Assembly: GCF_016405885.1 (NCBI RefSeq) | Contig: NZ_JAEKGC010000011.1 | Location: 62,001 to 126,000 of the forward strand | Reading direction: 5' to 3' | From: Arthrobacter sp. MSA 4-2 | GTDB lineage: Bacteria > Actinomycetota > Actinomycetes > Actinomycetales > Micrococcaceae | DNA length: 64,000 nt | Shown: positions 51,636 through 59,776 of the stretch, piece after piece | Numbering within the stretch: position 1 is the stretch's first letter | Layout: each line of letters opens with the position of its first letter | Translations under genes and position numbers: made by a program | The notes under the pieces: generated by a model | Told to the model about the DNA's origin: nothing | What the model saw: only the letters and a program-made list of their open reading frames with translations | Databases searched by the model: none

Positions 51636-52481
51636 ATGAGCGTGTATTTCATCACCGGAGCGTCCAGGGGTTTCGGCGCCGAGCTGGTTCGCGAGGCATT
51701 GTCGCGTGGGCATCAGGTAGTCGCCACGGCCCGCAACCGGCAGGCCGTTAATGACACTTTCCCCGACGCCGGGGATCAGCTGCTGGCCGTGTCGCTGGAT
51801 GTGACGGATGAGGCCGCAGCCAGAACCGCCGCCGAGGCGGCCGTCGACGCGTTCGGCCGCATCGACGTGCTGATCAACAATGCCGGCCGCGGTCTTCTGG
51901 GCGCCGTGGAGGAGGCCAGCGACCTCGAAGTCCGCGCCGTCTACGAGACGAACGTCTTCGGCCTGCTGTCGGTGACCAGGGCCATCGCGCCGGTGCTGCG
52001 GCGGCAGCGTTCCGGGACGATCGTCAATATCAGTTCGATCGGTGGTTTCCGGTCGTCCGCCGGCTGGGGTGTCTACTCGTCGACCAAGTTCGCGGTCGAG
52101 GGCCTCTCGGAATCTCTCCATGCGGAACTGGAACCGCTTGGGGTTCACGTCATGGTGGTTGAACCGGGCTATTTCCGGACCGATTTCCTGGATTCCAGCA
52201 GCCTGCACGTCGAGGAACAGGTGATCGATGATTACCGGGAGGGGCCGGCCGGCCAGATGAGACTGGTGGCGGAGGAGGTTAACCACTCCCAGCCGGGGGA
52301 CCCCAGGAAGGCAGCCAAGGCGATCGTGGACGTCGTCGGAGCCGAGACGCCGCCACTACGGCTTCTTCTCGGACGCGACACCGTCGGCGCGGTCGAGGCC
52401 AAGATCGATCATGTTCAGAAAGAGCTCGAGCTCTGGCGTGAGGTGTCCGTCTCCACGGACCACGAGGACGTCACCACCTAG
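51636..52481 (+). CDS. SDR-family oxidoreductase
   Basis: 281-residue classical SDR: TGASRGFGAEL, NNAGRGLLG, NISSIGGFRSSAGWG with the Ser, YSSTK, EPGYFRTDF. The long C-terminal helical part is typical of the subgroup acting on larger carbonyl compounds, but the substrate is unknown. GAGAGG lies 5 nt before the ATG. Ends 1 nt before the convergent VOC gene's stop, leaving no room for a terminator. Confidence 0.88.
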   Translation: MSVYFITGASRGFGAELVREALSRGHQVVATARNRQAVNDTFPDAGDQLLAVSLDVTDEAAARTAAEAAVDAFGRIDVLINNAGRGLLGAVEEASDLEVRAVYETNVFGLLSVTRAIAPVLRRQRSGTIVNISSIGGFRSSAGWGVYSSTKFAVEGLSESLHAELEPLGVHVMVVEPGYFRTDFLDSSSLHVEEQVIDDYREGPAGQMRLVAEEVNHSQPGDPRKAAKAIVDVVGAETPPLRLLLGRDTVGAVEAKIDHVQKELELWREVSVSTDHEDVTT

Positions 52482-52482
52482 C

Positions 52483-52875
52483 TCAGGACTGCGCGGGACC
52501 GCCGGCCTCTCGGGGCGGAATCTCCTGGAGGACCCAGCGGTTGCCGTCCGGATCGGCGAAATAGGCGAACAGGAATCCCCCAAGGTCCTGCGGCTCGCTG
52601 ATCGGGGCTCCGCGGCCGACCAGTTCGGAGCGCGCGGCCGCCATGTCCGGCACCACGAGCTGGAGACCCTCGAGGCTTCCGGGGGCCATGCTGGTCATCC
52701 CGGTGCCGATCACAATGGAGCAGGACGATCCCGACGGAGTGAGCTGGACGACCCGCATCCCGGGGATGTGCTCGGCGTCGTGGTCGAGAACGAAGCCGAG
52801 GGCGTCGATATAGAAGGCCTTGGCCCTGTCCACATCGGAGACGGGCACCTGCACAACCTCAAGGCGGAGTTCCAT
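52483..52875 (-). CDS. VOC-superfamily (glyoxalase/dioxygenase fold) protein
   Basis: 130-residue single VOC domain: VVQVPVSDVDRAKAFYIDALGF at the N-terminus, and FLFAYFADPDGNRWVLQEI at the C-terminus. Glyoxalase, fosfomycin-resistance or lyase-like roles are all possible. ATG 52875; the frame is open far upstream only as the antisense shadow. It follows the BTAD regulator by 65 nt on the same strand. Confidence 0.85.
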   Translation of the reverse strand: MELRLEVVQVPVSDVDRAKAFYIDALGFVLDHDAEHIPGMRVVQLTPSGSSCSIVIGTGMTSMAPGSLEGLQLVVPDMAAARSELVGRGAPISEPQDLGGFLFAYFADPDGNRWVLQEIPPREAGGPAQS

Positions 52876-52940
52876 GGGCGCCACCCTACGGGACAAGGGC
52901 GCACCGCGGGGTGGATTCGAGGGATGAATTTCGGGTCCGT

Positions 52941-54914
52941 TCACTCCGGCCAGCCGCCCAGCCGGTCCTCGAGCCGGGCCAGGAACCCAGAGACGGGTCC
53001 CAGGTTGCAGAACCCACTTCCAGCGCCCGCGTATTCGGCGGCGGCGGGAAGCAGTTCCGCGTGGGCCCGGCCCATGCTGCCTTCGTCCCCGAGTTGAAGA
53101 GCCGCCTCTGCGATCAGGCACCACAGTATCTCCCGGTGGTGGGTCGGCTCCGGTTCCGGAACCCCGCGGAGGACGGCGAGCGCTGCCCGCCGCTCTCCCC
53201 TGGCCAGCAGGACCAGAGGTTCGGTCCAGGGCCGGTACGGGCCCCAGTCCACCCCCTCCTCCGTGGGCGCGGACCGCCCATGCCGAAGTCGCAGACACAG
53301 CAGGGACAGCGCCAGGGCGCCCTGCTCCACCCCGGGCATTCCAGCGCCGCGCAGTCGGCCCGCTGCGGCGCGGTAGGCGGCCGCCACCTCCGTGGGCGCC
53401 CCGCCCCTCAGGTCCATCCGCAGGGCGCGGTACCAGGTGGTGAAGACGCCCACCAACGGCGATTCGTACTCCTCTGCCAGCCGGTCGGCCTCGGCGGCGT
53501 GGTGATCGGCAGAAACCAGCTCCCCCAGCGCGGCGCTTGCCTGCATCCGGATGAGGTGGCCCAGCAGCTCGTAGGTGGGCAGGTCGTGCTGTCCGGCGAG
53601 CTCGAGGATTTCGGAGCCGAGGCGCGCCCGTTCCGGGGCCAGCCCCGATCGGGAGAACGACTGAAGAAACGTCCCGTTCAGCACAAACGTCAGCAGCGCC
53701 GGGTCGTTCAGGCCGCGGGCCAGCTCCTCCGCCTCCCGCGCTGCCTGCCGTCCCCGTGTTCCGGGCAGTCCCCGGGATTCGATGGCGATCGTCGTCAGCA
53801 GCCGCGCCCGGAGCGTCCCGTGGGTTCCTGAGGGCAGCGCCGCGAGGGTTTTCTCGGTGAGGACGAGGATGTGTGCCGCCTGGACGGGATCGTCGGATCT
53901 CGTCCACAGGGCCGGCACGTCATAGGCGCCGATCACCCGCGCCGTCAGGTCCACATCCGCCAGCCCGTCGGCCGCCACCACCGCCGCCAGGCGCTGCCTG
54001 CGCGCGGTCTCAAGCCCTCCACCCCCGGTGATGGCAAGATGGCGAAGCAGTTCAACCGTCGAGCGGAGCCGCCCCTTGGCGCCGACTCCGGAGTTCGGGC
54101 CGTAGCCGGACAGCGTCCGGTGCCACACCAGATCCTGTGCATCCGAGGGAGCCGGGTGCAGGTCGAGCCCGGGCGACTGGTGCAGGATGTCGTGCTCGAG
54201 TGCACGGAGCACCGAATGCGGGGACAAGCCGAGCTTGTCGTTCAACAGGGCGCGGGCCCGCCGCAGCACCTTCAGGGCTTCGTGCTGGCGCCCCGACCGG
54301 TAAAGGGCAAGCGCAAGGAGGCGCCATCCTTCCTCCCGCCAGGGGTGTTCCTCTACGAAGGCTTCGAGGTCGGTGACGGCGTGCACGGCCTGACCGGCCC
54401 GAAGCTGCTCCGCCGCGCGGGCCTCCACCGCCCCGAGACGGAGTTCCCCAAGCCTCCTGCGTTCGGCGAAGGTCCACGGCTCATCGGCGAAATCGGCGTA
54501 CGCGGGGCCACGCCAGCGCGCTAGGGCCTCCTTGAGGGCAGGCAGCGGCGGCCCGTAGGCACCGGCCCCCGGCCTCAGGTCGTCTTCGAACAGGAGGGAG
54601 TCCACCTCGCAGGCATCCAGCTGCAGCGCGTATCCGGAGCCTGCCGATACGACCACCCGGGGCTTGCCCCGGGCCGGGCGCTCTGGCTCGAGAGCCCGGC
54701 GCAGCGCACCGATGTAGGTGTGGACCACCCCGGTGACGTTCCCCGGAGGGTCCTCCCAAAGGTCCTCGACGAGTGCTCCCAGAGCGACGGGGCGCCCGCG
54801 CGCCGCGGCAAGCCGGGCGAGCAGCGCGCGCTGCCGCGGGCCGCCCAATGGGATCGGGTCTCCCTTCGCATCCCAGGCCGCCGTCGTCCCCAAAACGCCG
54901 ATTGTCACACCCAT
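52941..54914 (-). CDS. BTAD-domain (AfsR/SARP-type) transcriptional regulator
   Basis: 657 residues. The N-terminal OmpR-like winged helix (GDPIPLGGPRQRALLARLAAARGRPV) and the BTAD helices up to about residue 250 (LSPHSVLRALEHDILHQSP) are clear. The remaining about 400 residues look like helical TPR-type repeats, without the P-loop ATPase of full AfsR/MalT-like proteins. ATG 54914 is preferred to GTG 54932 by ribosome-site spacing. Divergent from an alpha/beta hydrolase with an 11-bp direct repeat before it, the pattern SARPs bind. Confidence 0.85.
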   Translation of the reverse strand: MGVTIGVLGTTAAWDAKGDPIPLGGPRQRALLARLAAARGRPVALGALVEDLWEDPPGNVTGVVHTYIGALRRALEPERPARGKPRVVVSAGSGYALQLDACEVDSLLFEDDLRPGAGAYGPPLPALKEALARWRGPAYADFADEPWTFAERRRLGELRLGAVEARAAEQLRAGQAVHAVTDLEAFVEEHPWREEGWRLLALALYRSGRQHEALKVLRRARALLNDKLGLSPHSVLRALEHDILHQSPGLDLHPAPSDAQDLVWHRTLSGYGPNSGVGAKGRLRSTVELLRHLAITGGGGLETARRQRLAAVVAADGLADVDLTARVIGAYDVPALWTRSDDPVQAAHILVLTEKTLAALPSGTHGTLRARLLTTIAIESRGLPGTRGRQAAREAEELARGLNDPALLTFVLNGTFLQSFSRSGLAPERARLGSEILELAGQHDLPTYELLGHLIRMQASAALGELVSADHHAAEADRLAEEYESPLVGVFTTWYRALRMDLRGGAPTEVAAAYRAAAGRLRGAGMPGVEQGALALSLLCLRLRHGRSAPTEEGVDWGPYRPWTEPLVLLARGERRAALAVLRGVPEPEPTHHREILWCLIAEAALQLGDEGSMGRAHAELLPAAAEYAGAGSGFCNLGPVSGFLARLEDRLGGWPE

Positions 54915-54979
54915 GCCCGGACCGCCTTCCACACGCCTTCATCAAGTGTGACTGACGCACGCGCCGGCGCCGCACGCCA

Positions 54980-55001
54980 TTGAGAAGCCGTTGAGTCGGC
55001 G
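54980..55001 (+). promoter_or_regulatory. 11-bp direct repeat, possible BTAD regulator site
   Basis: TTGAGAAGCCG then TTGAGTCGGCG, identical at 8 of 11 positions, adjacent to each other 46 nt before the hydrolase start. SARP-type regulators bind heptamer repeats at 11-bp spacing. A good -10 is not visible downstream. Confidence 0.45.
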
Positions 55002-55047
55002 GTGCGAGCCTTGGGCTGCACCCTGATCCCGATCCAAGGACTCCTCC

Positions 55048-55926
55048 ATGACACCCACGATTGAAAACTTCACCTACTCAAAGGTGACGGTCGCCGCCGG
55101 CGTCCACCTGAACGTCGCCGTCGCCGGCTCGGGCAGCCCCGTCGTGCTGCTTCACGGCTTTCCCCAGACCCACCTGATGTGGCGGCACGTCGCCGCCGCT
55201 CTGGCCGAGGACCACACCGTGATCTGCCCGGACCTGCGGGGATACGGCGACAGCGGGAAGCCCGCCGAGACCGGCCCGGACGTATATTCCAAACGCACGA
55301 TGGGTCGGGACGTCGTCGCCCTGGCCGCCGCACTGGGCCACGAGAAATTCGCCCTCGCCGGGCATGACCGCGGAGCCCTGGTCGGCTTCCGCACCGCAAT
55401 GGACCACCCCGACGCCGTCACTCACTTCGCCAGCCTCGACGTCCTGCCGACCCTGGATATGTGGAACGTGCTGCACGGGCAGTCCGCCGCGGTCGGGTTC
55501 CACCTCTACCTCATGGCCCAGCCCCCGGATCTCGCCGAGGAAATGATCTCGAACAGCGCCGACACCTTCTTCTCCTACTTCCTGGACGCGTGGACGAAGG
55601 ACTCCGGCGCCATCCCGGCGGACGTCCGGTCGGCCTACCTCCATGCCAGCGCCAACGCGGTGCCCTCCATCGTGGCCGACTATCGGGCCTCCGCCGGCAT
55701 CGACGTCGTCCACGACCAGGCGGATCTTGACTTCGGGAACACGCTCCGGATGCCGGTGACCGTCATCCAGCAGGACTGGGGCTCCGCGCTGGGCTTCGAC
55801 GCCGCGGCCCTGTGGAAGGCATGGGCTCCGGACCTTGAGCACTTCAGCACCCAGGCCGGACACTTCATGGCCGAGGAAACCCCGGCAGACATTGCGCAGG
55901 CCATCCGGGACCTGCTCCTCCGGTAG
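55048..55926 (+). CDS. Alpha/beta hydrolase of the haloacetate dehalogenase/epoxide hydrolase group
   Basis: 292 residues. The nucleophile is Asp in AGHDRGALVGFR; oxyanion HGFPQTHLMW, acid and His (QAGHFMAEE) are present. The body is close to fluoroacetate dehalogenase as I remember it (PSYNLDHP/DILPT-like region reads ASLDVLPTLDMW). However the Arg that binds the carboxylate (RGxR position) is Leu and the Trp of the halide-binding HW pair is Leu (FHLYL). So fluoroacetate activity is doubtful; an epoxide hydrolase or another dehalogenase is more likely. Divergent from the BTAD regulator. Confidence 0.85.
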   Translation: MTPTIENFTYSKVTVAAGVHLNVAVAGSGSPVVLLHGFPQTHLMWRHVAAALAEDHTVICPDLRGYGDSGKPAETGPDVYSKRTMGRDVVALAAALGHEKFALAGHDRGALVGFRTAMDHPDAVTHFASLDVLPTLDMWNVLHGQSAAVGFHLYLMAQPPDLAEEMISNSADTFFSYFLDAWTKDSGAIPADVRSAYLHASANAVPSIVADYRASAGIDVVHDQADLDFGNTLRMPVTVIQQDWGSALGFDAAALWKAWAPDLEHFSTQAGHFMAEETPADIAQAIRDLLLR

Positions 55927-55954
55927 GTCGGGCACGGCGGCGGCCGGTGGAACG

Positions 55955-55973
55955 GGAGGCCGCCACGGCCTCC
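55955..55973 (+). terminator. Hairpin after the hydrolase gene
   Basis: GGAGGCCG-CCA-CGGCCTCC, a perfect 8-bp stem with a 3-nt loop, 28 nt after the stop codon. Confidence 0.6.
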
Positions 55974-55992
55974 TGTAATCAGCTGTAACCCG

Positions 55993-56022
55993 TTGACCCG
56001 CCGGATCGGCGGGCCGGATAAT
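55993..56022 (+). promoter_or_regulatory. Promoter with nested palindrome for the FAD oxidase at 56083
   Basis: TTGACC (55993-55998), 18 nt, GATAAT (56017-56022). The palindrome CCCGCCG-GAT-CGGCGGG (55997-56013) fills the spacer, so a repressor could sit between -35 and -10. Confidence 0.55.
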
Positions 56023-56082
56023 GGTCCCGCCGCGTTTCCCCGCGGACTCACACGGAGCCCCAACGCGGCCGGACGGTGAATC

Positions 56083-57510
56083 ATGCACACTCCCCTGATG
56101 CCCAGCCATGACGGGGCGGCGGCCGCCGTCCTCGCCCTCACCGCCGAAACCTCGGGGGAGGTGATCGACGAATCCCATCCCGAGTACGACGACGCCCGGC
56201 GCGTCTGGAACGCCATGATCGACCGCCGGCCCGCCGCGGTCCTCCGGGCTTCGGGGGAAGACGACGTTGCCGCCGCCATCCGGTGCTCCATCGAACACGG
56301 GATCCCGCTTGCCGTCCGCGGCGGTGGGCACAGCGTGGCCGGTAACGGCACGGTGGACGGTGGGATCGTGCTCGACCTCAGGGCCCTGTCCGCGGTGGAC
56401 GTGGACGCCGACCGGGGCCTGGTGCGGATCGGCGGCGGGGCGACGCTCGCGCAGGTGGACGCGGCGACTGAACCCCACGGGCTGGCGGTCCCGCTGGGAG
56501 TCGTGTCGGCCACGGGCGTAGGCGGGCTCACCCTCGGCGGGGGCATGGGATGGCTGACACGGCCCTACGGGCTGAGCATCGACAACCTGGTGTCGGCGCG
56601 GGTCGTCACCGCGTCGGGGACGGTGGTCGAGGCCGATGACCAGCAGAATCCGGAACTGTTCTGGGGCCTGCGGGGCGGAGGCGGCAACTTCGGCGTCGTC
56701 TCCTCGTTCACCTTCCGGGCCCACCGCCTCCCCCGGCCCCTCTACGCCGGCAACCTGGTCTACACCCCGCGGACGTGGGACACGGCCCTGGCCGCTTACG
56801 CCGCCTGGACCGAGACGCTCCCCGATGAGCTGAACAGCATCCTGACCTTCATCACCCCGCCGCCGCACTGGGAGATGGGGACAGACCCGCTGATGATCGT
56901 CGGGTTCCTCTGGGCCGGTGGCGACCGGAGCGTCGGGGAAGCGCTCATTGCCGACCTGCGTGCCGCAGCCCCTCCCGAGATGGAGGAGGTGGAGGCGGCC
57001 ACCTGGACCGGATGGCAGTCCGCCGTCGACGAGCTCTTCCCCAAGGGCGTGCGCGCCTACTGGCGCAACTCCGCCCTGAAGCATCTCTCACCGGAGGTCC
57101 AGGCGATCCTCCTCCGCCGGGCCGCCGAACAGACCTGGCAGGGCACAGGATTCGACATCCACCACATGGGCGGAGCGGTGGCCCGGGTGCCGGCCGGCGC
57201 CACCCCGTTCCCCGACCGCCAGTCGCCCTACTGGCTGAACATCTATGGATTCTGGACCGACGACGGCGACGACGAGCGGAACGTGGGGTTTGTGAAGTCG
57301 CTCTCCGGGGACATCGCCCCGCATGCCGCGCCCGGCCGGTACGTCAACTTCATGGGCGCCGAGGAACCGGCCGCGCCCGATCCGGGGACCCGCTCCCCCG
57401 ATGACGCCGCGGTGTACCGCGGGGAGGTCTTCGACCGGCTCACCGCGCTCAAGACTGAGGTCGACCCGCGGAACGTCTTTCGGCTCAACCACAACGTCGC
57501 GCCCCGCTGA
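56083..57510 (+). CDS. FAD-linked oxidase (PCMH/BBE family)
   Basis: 475 residues. FAD domain: RRPAAVLRASGEDDVAAAIR, covalent-type His in RGGGHSVAGNGT, GVVSATGVGGLTLGGGMGWL (no Cys at the second attachment site), FWGLRGGGGNFGVVSSF. The C-terminal BBE motif is DPRNVFRLNHNVAP. Resembles 6-hydroxynicotine oxidase-like and sugar oxidases; no signal peptide, so cytoplasmic. Its own promoter with a palindrome suggests separate control. Confidence 0.88.
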   Translation: MHTPLMPSHDGAAAAVLALTAETSGEVIDESHPEYDDARRVWNAMIDRRPAAVLRASGEDDVAAAIRCSIEHGIPLAVRGGGHSVAGNGTVDGGIVLDLRALSAVDVDADRGLVRIGGGATLAQVDAATEPHGLAVPLGVVSATGVGGLTLGGGMGWLTRPYGLSIDNLVSARVVTASGTVVEADDQQNPELFWGLRGGGGNFGVVSSFTFRAHRLPRPLYAGNLVYTPRTWDTALAAYAAWTETLPDELNSILTFITPPPHWEMGTDPLMIVGFLWAGGDRSVGEALIADLRAAAPPEMEEVEAATWTGWQSAVDELFPKGVRAYWRNSALKHLSPEVQAILLRRAAEQTWQGTGFDIHHMGGAVARVPAGATPFPDRQSPYWLNIYGFWTDDGDDERNVGFVKSLSGDIAPHAAPGRYVNFMGAEEPAAPDPGTRSPDDAAVYRGEVFDRLTALKTEVDPRNVFRLNHNVAPR

Positions 57511-57600
57511 CGGGCGGCGGCGGGCGGTTGAACGGTGGGCGGCTGAATGGGGAGCCTGGCGCTGGGGACCGTTGCGGCCGGGGCACGCTTCTTAGCTGAA

Positions 57601-57620
57601 GCCGGGCATACGCGCCCGGC
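57601..57620 (-). terminator. Hairpin after the MarR gene
   Basis: GCCGGGC-ATACGC-GCCCGGC, a 7-bp stem immediately downstream of the MarR stop and between convergent genes. Confidence 0.55.
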
Positions 57621-57626
57621 ACGCCG

Positions 57627-58118
57627 TCAGACCTGCGGTTCCGCCGTCGGAGCAGGAGCCGCAGCGAGGTGTGAGCCATGCCGCAGCAGGGTCTCAAGCG
57701 CGTCGGCGAGGTTGTCCACCTGCTCATCACTGAGCGCGTCGGCGAACCACTTCTGCGCCGACCGCAGATGCGGCCCGAGGGCGCGCCGGTAGGCGGTGCG
57801 CCCCTCGTCGGTGAGGGCGATCAGGGAAGCCCGGCCGTCGGCGGCCTCGCTCGCCGCTTTTTCGACCAGCCCGCGCTTCTCCAGCCGGCGGAGCTGGTGG
57901 GCGAGGCGGCTTGAATCCCAACCGATGGCACGCGCACACTCGGACGGCCGCGCAGTGCCCTTCGCAGCCATCGACAGATGGGCCAGCACCGTGAACTCTG
58001 CCTCCGAGAGCTTCGCGTCGTTCCACAGGTCGCGGCCGACCTCGCGCCGGAGCAGCTCGGTGACTTCCTGGAGGTTCTCCCAGGTCCGGAGTTGGCGCTC
58101 CGTCATGTTTGCTGACAT
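57627..58118 (-). CDS. MarR-family transcriptional regulator
   Basis: 163 residues: winged helix with LSEAEFTVLAHLS, RPSECARAIGWDSSRLAHQLRRLEKRGLVEK (recognition helix) and the wing ASEAADGRASLIALTDEGR. It diverges from the MFS exporter operon, with two near-identical palindromes in the shared gap, the standard layout of a self-regulating MarR repressor. The inducer is probably a substrate of the operon. Confidence 0.9.
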   Translation of the reverse strand: MSANMTERQLRTWENLQEVTELLRREVGRDLWNDAKLSEAEFTVLAHLSMAAKGTARPSECARAIGWDSSRLAHQLRRLEKRGLVEKAASEAADGRASLIALTDEGRTAYRRALGPHLRSAQKWFADALSDEQVDNLADALETLLRHGSHLAAAPAPTAEPQV

Positions 58119-58192
58119 ATCAGGAAGTCTACCCGGGCCGGAATACCGTTGCCCCGCCGCCTACGCCAAGAGCATGAAGGATTTGCAGGATT

Positions 58193-58206
58193 GCTGACGC
58201 GTCAGC
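58193..58206. promoter_or_regulatory. MarR operator 1
   Basis: GCTGACGCGTCAGC, perfect 14-bp palindrome, overlapping the -35-like TTGCTG (58191-58196) of the exporter operon. Confidence 0.75.
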
Positions 58207-58221
58207 TAAAGTCTTACTATC

Positions 58222-58239
58222 TTGCTGACGAATCAGCAA
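58222..58239. promoter_or_regulatory. MarR operator 2
   Basis: TTGCTGACGAATCAGCAA, perfect 7-bp arms around CGAA, just downstream of the -10-like TACTAT (58215-58220). It shares the TTGCTGA half-site with operator 1, 29-31 bp away, so two dimers could lie on the same face of the DNA. Confidence 0.75.
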
Positions 58240-58306
58240 CTTCGAACCCGACAGCCGGAACCGCCTCAGGCGGGCGGACCAGGCGGGCACTCCCGAAAGG
58301 CTTTTC

Positions 58307-59776
58307 ATGCCGCCCATCCCACAACCCACCCTCCACGACCGAACCGCCCCACCGCCGCCCGCCCCCGAGAATCCGCGCCGGAGGGCAGGGGCGGTGCTGG
58401 CCCTGCTGGCGGCGGCCCAGTTCGTGGTGGTGCTCAACGCGAGCAGCGTCAATCTGGCGCTCCCCAGCCTGATTGGCGATCTCAGTGCCTCCGCTTCGCT
58501 GTCTGTGTGGGTCGTGTCGGCCTATCTGCTGACCTTCGGCGCCCTGCTGCTGTTCGGCGGACGGCTGGGTGATGTCATCGGCCGGCGGCGGATGTTCTCC
58601 ATCTCGGTGGGACTCTTTGGCGCGGCGGCCCTGGCCGGCGGACTCGCGCCGACTCTTGAGACCCTCATCGCCGCCCGTGCCGTGCAGGGCGCCGCGGCCG
58701 CCGGGCTTGCCCCAACTGCGTTGTCGCTGCTGACGACCCTCTTCACCGATCCCGCGGCCCGCCGGCGCGCCATCGGCGTGTGGGGCGCCGTCGCCAGTTC
58801 CGGCGGCGCGGCTGGCGTCCTGGTGGGCGGGGGCTTCACGGCGGCCTGGGGCTGGCGGGCAGTACTGCTGGTGAACGTCCCCCTCATCGTGCTGATGCTG
58901 GTGGCCATCCCCCTGCTGATCCCCGTCATCCCGCGGGGAGGGGCGCAGCGCCTGGACGCCTCGGGTGCCGTACTGTCCTTCCTCGGAATCTCCGCACTGA
59001 TCGGCGGCCTGACCCTCGGCAACGAGCAGGGCTGGCTCTCCCCGATCACCCTGGGCCTGCTGGTCGGCGGAGCCGTTCTGCTCATCGCCTTCGGCCTCAC
59101 CGAACGGGGCAAGCCGGCTCCGTTGATACCGGCGCACCTGCTCAGGCGCTGGCCCTCGACCGGCGGGAACATCGGCATGCTCCTCGTCGCCGTGGCCCTG
59201 TACCCGACGATGCTGCTGCTCTCACTCATCCTCCAGGGATCCTCCGGTTTCTCACCGGTCGGCGCCGGACTGATGATGCTGCCCATGTCCCTGGCCACCA
59301 TCGGGGCCGCGCTGTTCACCCCGCGGCTTGTCGCCGTGCGGGGCCCGCTGGCCTCCCTCTTCATCGGGCTTGCACTGCTCGGCCTGGCCACCGGCGCCCT
59401 GGCGCTGGCGAGCGCGCTCGGTGCGCCGCCCGCCGTTCTCATCCCGGTGACCGTGGCCTTCGGTGCAGCGGTCGGCATCGCGGTCACCTCGGCGACCACC
59501 CAGGCCCTTGCGGGCGCCAGTCCCCGCGAGGCCGGCTCGGTCAGCGGCCTGATCCAGACCGCCCAGCAGCTGGGCGGCGCGGTGGGGCTCACCGTCATCG
59601 GCGCCATCGCCGCCGCGGTGACCGGATCCCTCCATGGAAGCGGACCGGGCGCCGTCGACACCGGGTACGGTGCCGCGCTCGGGGTGGCCGCCGTCATCGT
59701 TCTCGGCGGGCTGCTGGTCCTGGCCGTGCGGCAGCGGCGTTTCGCACAGGCATCGACCGACCCGGCCCGCGCATGA
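58307..59776 (+). CDS. MFS drug-exporter, DHA2-type
   Basis: 489 residues, about 14 helices (EmrB/QacA group). Motif A GGRLGDVIGRRRM, motif D1-like NASSVNLALPSL, and the antiporter motif GGAAGVLVGGGFTAAWGWRAVLLVNVPL. Exports drugs or toxic metabolites by proton antiport. An Ala/Pro-rich N-terminal tail of 25 residues precedes helix 1. First gene of a MarR-controlled operon; its stop overlaps the FAD oxidase start (ATGA). Confidence 0.92.
   Translation: MPPIPQPTLHDRTAPPPPAPENPRRRAGAVLALLAAAQFVVVLNASSVNLALPSLIGDLSASASLSVWVVSAYLLTFGALLLFGGRLGDVIGRRRMFSISVGLFGAAALAGGLAPTLETLIAARAVQGAAAAGLAPTALSLLTTLFTDPAARRRAIGVWGAVASSGGAAGVLVGGGFTAAWGWRAVLLVNVPLIVLMLVAIPLLIPVIPRGGAQRLDASGAVLSFLGISALIGGLTLGNEQGWLSPITLGLLVGGAVLLIAFGLTERGKPAPLIPAHLLRRWPSTGGNIGMLLVAVALYPTMLLLSLILQGSSGFSPVGAGLMMLPMSLATIGAALFTPRLVAVRGPLASLFIGLALLGLATGALALASALGAPPAVLIPVTVAFGAAVGIAVTSATTQALAGASPREAGSVSGLIQTAQQLGGAVGLTVIGAIAAAVTGSLHGSGPGAVDTGYGAALGVAAVIVLGGLLVLAVRQRRFAQASTDPARA

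Noticed and set aside
55048-55926. Calling the hydrolase a fluoroacetate dehalogenase
   Set aside because: The fold and nucleophile fit, but the carboxylate-binding Arg and halide-binding Trp positions are Leu.
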